A DNA stretch of 64,000 bases from Oscillospiraceae bacterium (lineage in GTDB: Bacteria; Bacillota_A; Clostridia; Oscillospirales; Oscillospiraceae). The translations under genes and the position numbers were made by a program. Positions 54,039-60,595 of this stretch are shown here, one piece after another (position 1 is the first letter of the stretch; every line of letters begins with the position of its first letter). The notes beneath the pieces are model-generated. The model was not told where the DNA came from and ran no database searches. It saw nothing but the letters and a program-made list of their open reading frames with translations. Location: assembly GCA_017459865.1 (NCBI GenBank), contig JAFUCD010000004.1:62001-126000 (forward strand), given 5' to 3'.

Positions 54039-55739
54039 ATGGAAAGCAAAGAAATCAAGACCAAATTTTTTCAACTCAAAACACGCACCGATGTCGCGGA
54101 CATTCTTGGAATTGATGAAAGAAGCTTGCGGTTCTTTCTTTTCAAGGTTCGTCCAGAGAATATGTATATTCGCTTTCAAATTGCTAAACGCGGTGGAGGG
54201 TTCCGAGAAATCTGTGCGCCAAACCGAAAACTTAAATCGATACAGCGAAAACTAGCAGATATATTAGAGATCGTTTATCGAGAAAAAGCGTGCGCGTATG
54301 GTTTTGTTAGAGGAAAGAATATCGTTCAAAATGCGAGGAACCATACAAAAAGCGAGTTAGTTTTGAACATAGATCTCAAAGACTTCTTCTCACAAATTCA
54401 TTTTGGCCGTGTGCGAGGAATGCTAATAAAGCCGCCGTATGGGCTAGGAGAAGAAGCTGCGACAACTATTGCACAAATTGCTTGCCTTGATGGAAAGTTG
54501 CCTCAAGGTGCCCCTTGCTCGCCTGTTATTACAAATATGATTTGTGCATCTTTAGATAACCAACTAATGAGGTTAGCAAAAAAGACAGGGTGTATTTATA
54601 CGCGATATGCCGATGACATCACTTTTTCTACAAATAAAAAGCAGTTTGATGATGAAATTATATTCTTAAATGGGGGTTCATTGGAACTAGGGAAAGGTCT
54701 TTCAAATGTTTTGACAAAAAACAGCTTTATCGTCAATCCTGATAAAATAACGCTCAGAGCAAAAAGCTCACGGCAAGAAGTAACAGGTCTAGTTGTCAAT
54801 CAGTTCCCTAATTTGAGAAGAGAATATGTGAAACAGCTCCGGGCAATTATATACAATTGCTCTAAAAATGGGGTGTATCATACAGCGCAACAGTATATAG
54901 AAAAGGGCTTTTGTAATAATACGAAGATAGCTACAGTAGTGCATGACCCAAATCATAGAGAAGAAGTTGAAAATTGGTTTCGGCAAGTTATTGTTGGAAA
55001 GATAAACTATATCCGTCAAATAAAAGGCGCTGGTCATGCAACATATAAAAGCTTTGCTTTGAGGTACAATCGTCTCGTTGGAGAGGACTTTTTCGAAGTG
55101 CCGCAAGACGACCTTTTGGCAGAATTGATGAGATCTGTTTATGTTTTGGAGAGCGAAGAAAGGCAGGGGAGTGGATTTGCGGTAAAAGGAATCGGACTGT
55201 TCACTTCCAACCATGTTACAGGCGATGGAGCTAAATATGAAGTATTTCTTCCTGACGGGCAAGGCGACGTCGAAATAAAGGGTATTATTTCAAATGGAGA
55301 TAATTTGATTGATTCGGATGATACGATCGACTTTGCTCTCTTTGATGTACCCTTTGCCAATGAAAGCAATCTGGAGATAGGCGATAGCGACGAAGTAAAA
55401 TTCGGCTCAGATGTTATTATTGCATCGTTTCCTGACTATGCAAAAGGTAATTCTGTGCGCATTGAACACAGAACAGTGGCGGGAGAAGCGCGGCTTTTTG
55501 GCTCAAAAATTATTATTATTGATGGTGTAATTTTCCACGGTGCAAGTGGTGGCGTTGTAGTAAACGACAAAAACAAAGTGATAGGAATTGTTAAAGCAGG
55601 AATTCAGGATGCGGTTTCAAAAGACGAATTGCTTTCAAACCAGCGACATGGTTTCGTTCCAATTAATTTAGTAATGCAGCATATTAGGGAGCATCAACGG
55701 CCGGCTTCCGAAGAAAACCATCAAGAGACAATGACATAA
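54039..55739 (+). CDS. Retron reverse transcriptase fused to a trypsin-like serine protease
   Basis: A 566-residue fusion. Residues 1-320 are a retron reverse transcriptase: the NAxxH motif (QNARNHTKSELVLNIDLKDFF) near 98, LPQGAPCSPVITN, the catalytic TRYADDITFS near 190, and the VTG motif RQEVTGLVVN near 248. Residues about 370-560 look like a trypsin fold with all three triad residues: His in GLFTSNHVTG near 391, Asp in DDTIDFALFDV near 430, and Ser in FHGASGGVVV near 503. The RT should make msDNA from the upstream RNA and the protease is the probable effector. The gene is AT-rich relative to the chromosome and is the last gene of the element. Confidence 0.92.
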   Translation: MESKEIKTKFFQLKTRTDVADILGIDERSLRFFLFKVRPENMYIRFQIAKRGGGFREICAPNRKLKSIQRKLADILEIVYREKACAYGFVRGKNIVQNARNHTKSELVLNIDLKDFFSQIHFGRVRGMLIKPPYGLGEEAATTIAQIACLDGKLPQGAPCSPVITNMICASLDNQLMRLAKKTGCIYTRYADDITFSTNKKQFDDEIIFLNGGSLELGKGLSNVLTKNSFIVNPDKITLRAKSSRQEVTGLVVNQFPNLRREYVKQLRAIIYNCSKNGVYHTAQQYIEKGFCNNTKIATVVHDPNHREEVENWFRQVIVGKINYIRQIKGAGHATYKSFALRYNRLVGEDFFEVPQDDLLAELMRSVYVLESEERQGSGFAVKGIGLFTSNHVTGDGAKYEVFLPDGQGDVEIKGIISNGDNLIDSDDTIDFALFDVPFANESNLEIGDSDEVKFGSDVIIASFPDYAKGNSVRIEHRTVAGEARLFGSKIIIIDGVIFHGASGGVVVNDKNKVIGIVKAGIQDAVSKDELLSNQRHGFVPINLVMQHIREHQRPASEENHQETMT

Positions 55740-55785
55740 AGGCTGCACGTTATGGTTTGAAGAACCTGTTCGTTGCCTATAAACC

Positions 55786-55805
55786 AAATCCGTTATCTAC
55801 ACTCG
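55786..55805. other. Candidate right attachment site of the element
   Basis: AAATCCGTTATCTACACTCG. Its reverse complement differs by one base from 31035-31054 beside the tRNA gene. It lies just before the AMP-ligase terminator, where chromosome resumes. Confidence 0.5.
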
Positions 55806-55813
55806 TACCAGTA

Positions 55814-55848
55814 AAAACCCCTGAAATCTCGAAGATTTCAGGGGTTTT
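55814..55848. terminator. Bidirectional terminator at the element-chromosome junction
   Basis: AAAACCCCTGAAATC (55814-55828) and GATTTCAGGGGTTTT (55834-55848) form a perfect 15-bp stem. It serves the leftward AMP-ligase gene and perhaps the retron. Confidence 0.85.
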
Positions 55849-55892
55849 ATTATATCTGTTGATTTGGGGAGTCCTGGGATTCGGATACGATT

Positions 55893-57068
55893 TCATGTGA
55901 TGCTGCGCTTTCCGGCGATCAATGGACGATCCTCCGGTTGTACCGGGCGGAGCGACCAAGCGGCTGCGAGATCCGGGAGCGCAGAGGGCGCTTCACCGCA
56001 GGTGAGCACCTCCAGATGCAGGCCGTCCGGGCGCTGCTCGGCGCGGTAATCCGCGACCCACGGCAGGGAGAACATCGTGTTTTCCAGTCTCAGGAACGCC
56101 TCCGCGTCGAGGCGCGAGACCGTGTCCAGCCGCCGGATCTCGCTCCCGCAGGGGCAGGGGCCCGGCAAGATGCGAGCCCGATCGCCGGTGCGGTAACGGA
56201 TCATCGGCATGACCTCCATGCCGATCGTGGTGATGACGAGCTCGCCCCATTCGCCCTCCGGGAGCGGCGCGCCGTCGGAAGACACAATCTCCGCGATCAC
56301 GTGGTTTTCCCGCAGATGCATGCCCGCGTGCGCCGGGCAGGTGATTGCCCCGCCGAGCGCCATCTCCCGCGAGCCGTAGTGCGGAAAGAGCGCGGAGCCG
56401 AGCAGCGCCTCCGCGCCGCGCACCACCGCTTCGGGGCAGGCGTCGCCGCTCACGAGCGCGCGGCGGAGACTCCCTCTGCCGCAGACCCGCAGCAGGCTCA
56501 AAAGCGGCACCGGCATGCCCACAAACGTGTCCGGTCGCTCCTGCTCCAGGATCTCAGCAAGCTCAGCATAGCTATTCCCGACGCCGACGCGCAGCGGCTT
56601 TGCCTCGAGACGCTCAATGGCCTCCGCGATCAGCTCACCGAGCCCGTTCGGGCCGGAGAAGGGGAAGCAGATCATCGTGACGCTGCCGGGGAAGATCAGC
56701 TCGCCCAGCCCCGCCGTGAACAGCTGCACCGCGCGCTCCAGATCACCAGCGGTGTAAAACAGCCGCTTGGCGGCTCCGGTGGTGCCGCTGGTGCGCTCGG
56801 TGATCACACGCTCCACCGCGCTCTGGGAGAGCAGCAGCATACTGCTTCCGTGTTCTGCAAGATCTTCTGCAGTCGTGAACGGCAGCGCCTTCAGATCGTC
56901 CAGAGAACGCAAAGACGCCGGCAGGTCTCGGTAGAACCCCTGCCGGTCGTATTCTTTTTTCAATAGCGCGTTGAGCTTTCTCAGCTGCATGGCCTCGATC
57001 TCCTGTCGGGAGGTCGAGGCCATGGCTTCCTGCTTACGAATCAGCGCGTCCAGCCGCGTGATGGTCAT
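55893..57068 (-). CDS. AMP-dependent CoA ligase (DVU_1553/PaaK-like)
   Basis: A 391-residue adenylate-forming enzyme of the phenylacetate-CoA ligase type. The ATP-binding P-loop is ITERTSGTTGAAKRLFYT near residue 90. The A5-like motif is LFPHYGSREMALGG and the hinge region is MIRYRTGDRARILPGPCPCG. It would activate a carboxylic acid with ATP and CoA, possibly the acid made by the nearby aldehyde oxidoreductase. It overlaps the preceding C_GCAxxG_C_C gene by 4 nt. Same-order neighbours in Desulfovibrio (DVU_1553-1559) support the assignment. Its substrate is unknown. Confidence 0.85.
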   Translation of the reverse strand: MTITRLDALIRKQEAMASTSRQEIEAMQLRKLNALLKKEYDRQGFYRDLPASLRSLDDLKALPFTTAEDLAEHGSSMLLLSQSAVERVITERTSGTTGAAKRLFYTAGDLERAVQLFTAGLGELIFPGSVTMICFPFSGPNGLGELIAEAIERLEAKPLRVGVGNSYAELAEILEQERPDTFVGMPVPLLSLLRVCGRGSLRRALVSGDACPEAVVRGAEALLGSALFPHYGSREMALGGAITCPAHAGMHLRENHVIAEIVSSDGAPLPEGEWGELVITTIGMEVMPMIRYRTGDRARILPGPCPCGSEIRRLDTVSRLDAEAFLRLENTMFSLPWVADYRAEQRPDGLHLEVLTCGEAPSALPDLAAAWSLRPVQPEDRPLIAGKRSIT

Positions 57069-57493
57069 TCCAGCAGATCCTTTTCCTCCAGCAGCTCCAT
57101 GACCGTCTCATAGGTGAAGGCCATGATCTGCGGGCAGTGCTTGCCGCGCTGTGTGAAGTCTCCGTGCAGTACGCACATGCACTCCGTGCCGCCGTACCGC
57201 TCTGTGAGGAACTCCGTAAACCGGCGCACAAATTCTGCCAGCACCTCCCGGTGCAGAGGGTGATCCGCGCCGTCCGGCTCGCGTTTGCCGGTGAAGTAGG
57301 AGACCATGCAGGCGCCCGCGGTCAGACAGCCGCAGGTGTTGCTGGTGAAGCCTACGCCGCCGCACAGGCCGCCTGCCGCGCCGACCAGCGCGGGGTTATC
57401 CTCACCCACGGTCTCCAGCAGCAGCTTCATCAGGATCTGCGAGCAGAAATAGCCGCATTGCGCGTGCGTCATGATCCGTTCCATCAGTTCCAT
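57065..57493 (-). CDS. C_GCAxxG_C_C family protein (DVU_1555 type)
   Basis: A 142-residue redox-type protein starting MELMERIMTHAQCGYFCSQ at 57493, after GAAAGGA. It has the motif series with conserved cysteines: AQCGYFCSQILMK, GGLCGGVGFTSNTCGCLTAGACM, and later TECMCVLHGDF and GKHCPQIMAF. Family members are linked to Fe-S or metal handling; the exact job is unknown. It lies between the methyltransferase and the ligase, all overlapping or nearly so, in one operon. Confidence 0.88.
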   Translation of the reverse strand: MELMERIMTHAQCGYFCSQILMKLLLETVGEDNPALVGAAGGLCGGVGFTSNTCGCLTAGACMVSYFTGKREPDGADHPLHREVLAEFVRRFTEFLTERYGGTECMCVLHGDFTQRGKHCPQIMAFTYETVMELLEEKDLLE

Positions 57494-57497
57494 GTGA

Positions 57498-57998
57498 TCA
57501 GTCCTTTCTCGCAATCAGCATCCAATATGTGCTCTTTCCCTTCGGGGCAGGGCAGGGGTCATCGGTGCCCTCCCAGATCGAGCGGAGATAATACGCCCGC
57601 CACGCTTTCGTCCAGTCTTCCTTGTGGATCACTTTGAGTCCCGCCGCCTCCAGCAGAGGCTCGGGATCTTCAAAGAAGAGGTCTGCCAGCAGCAGCTTGC
57701 CGCCGGGCTTCAATAGTCTTGTGCTCTCTCTGATTGCTCCGGGCACGTCGCCGGAGACGAAAAAGGCGCATTCACTCATCACAGCGTCGAAGCTGTTGTC
57801 CGAAAAGCCGGTGTGTTGGAGATCTCCTTCCTCCACGGCCGGCGCGGCCTTTTTATCGACGCCGGATGCGTCGAAGCCGAGACGCCGAAGCAGCCGCACA
57901 CCGTCGCCGTCGCCTGCGCCCAGATCCAGCACCCTCGCGCCGGGCTGCAGATCTGCCAGATCGATCAAATGTCTGGTGTCTCCGGGATGCCGCGTCAT
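57498..57998 (-). CDS. SAM-dependent methyltransferase (DVU_1556 type)
   Basis: A 166-residue class I methyltransferase beginning MTRHPGDTRHLIDLADLQ at 57998. That ATG overlaps the stop of the preceding double-CxxC gene, which decides the start over a longer frame. Motif I is GARVLDLGAGDGDGVRLL; motif II/post-I acidic residue is in DASGVDKK; motif IV region is FDAVMSECAFFV. The sequence LLKPGGKLLLADLFFEDP is typical. It has a role in the cofactor or maturation pathway of the molybdenum enzyme by context only. Confidence 0.88.
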   Translation of the reverse strand: MTRHPGDTRHLIDLADLQPGARVLDLGAGDGDGVRLLRRLGFDASGVDKKAAPAVEEGDLQHTGFSDNSFDAVMSECAFFVSGDVPGAIRESTRLLKPGGKLLLADLFFEDPEPLLEAAGLKVIHKEDWTKAWRAYYLRSIWEGTDDPCPAPKGKSTYWMLIARKD

Positions 57999-58213
57999 TT
58001 GTCCTCCAGGGCCTTTTCCACAGAGAGCACCTTGCCCAGCGCCAGAGACTCCGGCACATAGACAAACCCGCACTTGGGGCAGACCGGCAGCTCCACGGGA
58101 AAGCCGTTGTCCAGATAGAGGAACTTTGCCTTGCCCTTTTCCAGCGGCACGCCGCACTTCAGGCATTGGAGCTTGCCCTCGGGGTCTATGGTGTAATAGC
58201 TTCTCTCGTCCAT
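57995..58213 (-). CDS. Double-CxxC small redox protein (DVU_1557 type)
   Basis: A 72-residue protein with two zinc- or iron-binding motifs: CLKCGVPLEKGKAKF (CxxC near residue 17) and CPKCGFVYVPESL (CxxC near 45). The start MDERSYYTIDPEGKLQ is fixed by overlap with the stop of the preceding gene (TGATG). The two CxxC sites suggest a rubredoxin-like or zinc-ribbon fold. It stands between the oxidoreductase and methyltransferase genes. Confidence 0.86.
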   Translation of the reverse strand: MDERSYYTIDPEGKLQCLKCGVPLEKGKAKFLYLDNGFPVELPVCPKCGFVYVPESLALGKVLSVEKALEDK

Positions 58214-60510
58214 CAGCCCTGCCTCCTTACTACCTGCATCCGGTGGCTGTACGCCCGGTGCACGATATAAGCATCCGCACCGTCTTCCGTGAAGCTGACC
58301 CAGAAGGTCGTGTTGCCGATGCGTGTGCGGGCGATGATGAGCCCGCTTTCGCCGTCCAGCACAGCCTCGCCGGTCTCGCGCATGGCGCGTAGCACATTTT
58401 CCACGTCCTCGGTGAGGATCATGCGCTGATCCATCATCGCCCGGGCCTCCGGGGTGTAGGTCACTTTGAATTCCGGCTCCATGCCCTTGGTCTCCTCGTT
58501 CCAGTATTCCAGCAGCAAATCCCGCTTCAGCGCGCGGCGATTGCGCCGTTTTTCGCTGATGTCCGGCGCGTCCTGTGCATCCTTGCCGTAGACCAGCTCC
58601 AGCAGATGGTGCGTTTCCTGCCCTGCTCTGGCGAACCGGTCGCGGCAGGCCATGCAGTAGGTGATCCAGGGCCCGTCGCCGCGAGAGATGCACTGCTCCG
58701 TCAGCTCCGAGGCGACCTCCGGATTCGCGTAACCGGCTAGACCGCCGTAGCCGCAGCAGGGCGCGCGGTCCAGAGCGTCCGTCGGCTCTGTCAGCGCACA
58801 TCCCAGCTGCTTTGCAAGGCTTCGGATCGCGTTTTGGGTTTCGCTGTCGCCTCTGGCGCCGCAGGCGTCGTGGAGCGCGGCGGGGCGGTCGAGCCCCTTC
58901 GCGCCCTCCGGCAGACCGCGCTGCAGCAGCATGTCCCAAATGCCGACGACCTGCAGCCCCTCGTGCCCGCGGAGCTGCTTTGCGCAGGTGGGGCAGCCCG
59001 CGATCACGATGGGGTCGCCCAGCTTGGAGAGCTCAGAATCCAGAAACGCCTCTGTCTGTTCATAGATCTCCGTGCGCCCCGCCCAGTCGGCGATGGCGCC
59101 GCAGCAGCCCAGCATGAGCGCCACGCCGCCCTCCAGCCGCGTGGAGAGATCCTCCCACGCCGCGCGCACCGTCTCCGGCGCGACGGCCGCGGCCTGACAG
59201 CCGGGGAAGAACACGTAGCGGCAGGTCTCATACCCCGGCTGGGGCCGGGAGAGGAAAGCCTCTTCATTGGAGAACAGCATGTCCAGCAGCGCGAACTCGT
59301 GGGGCGCCAGGGCCATCTTGTCCGTGGCGACCATGTTCTCCCGCGCCATGTGGCAGACGCGCGCCATGTCCATGCCGTTGGGGCATACCGCCGTGCACTG
59401 GCCGCAGAGCGCGCAGGAGTTCATGGGCTTGTTCAGCTGATGGTCGCCCATGATGATCTGCGTGTTGTTGTAGATCTCCCGCGCCAGCAGGCCGGGGTGC
59501 TTGCCGTAATGCCGCAGATAGGCGCAGGTTTTCAGACATTCCTCGCAGCGGCACTGGAGGCAGCGCTTGGCCTCTTCGATGGCCTGCTGGCGCGTGTAGC
59601 CCTCCGCAGCGCCCGGTACGCGTTGCAGCGCCCCGGCGGCAGAGAGATCGGTGTAGAGCCTGCTCTCGCTCGGCCCCTCATGCCCGCGGGTGTTGCGGGG
59701 GTCGAGCTTCTGCGCCAGACGATCCGCGGTCAGCGCCGCCTTTTTCGCGCCGAAAGCCGCGTCCATCACGCCGCTGCCGCAGCCCATGATCAGATTTTCC
59801 GGCTCATAAAGCATGACTTCCGGCGTGCATTCCGCTTCGGGGAAAAAGATCTTTGCCGCCGCCTCCGACACGCAGAGGATCTGAAACGCTCCGCGCTTTT
59901 GCTCGAAGAAGTCCGGCGTCAGTTCACAGCCGAACTCGAAACGAATTTCCTTCCGCTTCAGCCGTTTCAGCTCCAGGTCGAAGGCCGTCTCATCCAGAAA
60001 AGGCGCAGCGCCGCGCAGATACGTCTCCTCGTCCGGCTCAGCGCAGAACACCGTGACCGGATACATCTTCTTTTCCAGCTCGCCGGCGAGAAAGAGCGCG
60101 AACAGGCCCGAGCCGAAGACCGCTGCCTTCTGCTTTTTGGTGCTGCGAAACACGCCGCCCAGTTTGGACTGCTCGCCGAAGCGGGCAGCGGCTGCCTCCA
60201 CCGCTCGGATGGCGACGCCGTCGCCGCGCTCACAGAGGCGGCATTTGGCCTCGCACGGCGCCTCGCAGCCATGCGAGAGGATGAGCGGGAATGGCGCGAT
60301 CTTTTCATACAGCTGCAGCGCTTTTTTGAAGTTCCCCGCAGCCGCCGCTTTCAGCAGGGCGCGGGTGTCCAGCTTCAGCGGGCAGGCTGCATTGCAGAAG
60401 GGGGGCTGCTCATAGACGCAGCGTTCCACCATGCTGTCGATCTCCTCTTTGGAGATCTTGCTGACGTTATAGACATGGGTCGAGCCACGCTCCGGAATTC
60501 TGCTTGTCAT
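58213..60510 (-). CDS. Fe-S/dinucleotide oxidoreductase with cysteine-rich (CCG) domains (DVU_1558 type)
   Basis: A 765-residue cytoplasmic protein starting MTSRIPERGSTHVYNV after GGGAGG. The N-terminus has cysteine clusters CNAACPLK and CEAPCEAKCRLCER. A degenerate dinucleotide-binding segment follows (AVFGSGLFALFLAGELEKK). The middle has CLQCRCEECLKTC and the 4Fe-4S motif CALCGQCTAVCPNG. Two HdrB-like CCG motifs follow: FFPGCQAAAV with MLGCCGAI, and LHDACGARGD with APCCGYGGLAG. The protein probably passes electrons to or from the Mop enzyme. Its promoter region contains a 12-bp hairpin. Confidence 0.86.
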   Translation of the reverse strand: MTSRIPERGSTHVYNVSKISKEEIDSMVERCVYEQPPFCNAACPLKLDTRALLKAAAAGNFKKALQLYEKIAPFPLILSHGCEAPCEAKCRLCERGDGVAIRAVEAAAARFGEQSKLGGVFRSTKKQKAAVFGSGLFALFLAGELEKKMYPVTVFCAEPDEETYLRGAAPFLDETAFDLELKRLKRKEIRFEFGCELTPDFFEQKRGAFQILCVSEAAAKIFFPEAECTPEVMLYEPENLIMGCGSGVMDAAFGAKKAALTADRLAQKLDPRNTRGHEGPSESRLYTDLSAAGALQRVPGAAEGYTRQQAIEEAKRCLQCRCEECLKTCAYLRHYGKHPGLLAREIYNNTQIIMGDHQLNKPMNSCALCGQCTAVCPNGMDMARVCHMARENMVATDKMALAPHEFALLDMLFSNEEAFLSRPQPGYETCRYVFFPGCQAAAVAPETVRAAWEDLSTRLEGGVALMLGCCGAIADWAGRTEIYEQTEAFLDSELSKLGDPIVIAGCPTCAKQLRGHEGLQVVGIWDMLLQRGLPEGAKGLDRPAALHDACGARGDSETQNAIRSLAKQLGCALTEPTDALDRAPCCGYGGLAGYANPEVASELTEQCISRGDGPWITYCMACRDRFARAGQETHHLLELVYGKDAQDAPDISEKRRNRRALKRDLLLEYWNEETKGMEPEFKVTYTPEARAMMDQRMILTEDVENVLRAMRETGEAVLDGESGLIIARTRIGNTTFWVSFTEDGADAYIVHRAYSHRMQVVRRQG

Positions 60511-60535
60511 GGCGATCCCTCCCGATTGGAAACAT

Positions 60536-60563
60536 GGGGATGTGGACGAATGTCCACATCCCC
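60536..60563. terminator. Hairpin between the mop gene and the Fe-S oxidoreductase gene
   Basis: GGGGATGTGGAC-GAAT-GTCCACATCCCC is a perfect 12-bp stem with no U-run. It may be an attenuator or RNA stabiliser setting the ratio between the two genes. Confidence 0.65.
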
Positions 60564-60595
60564 AATATACCATGGTTTCTCAGATTTGAACAGTC

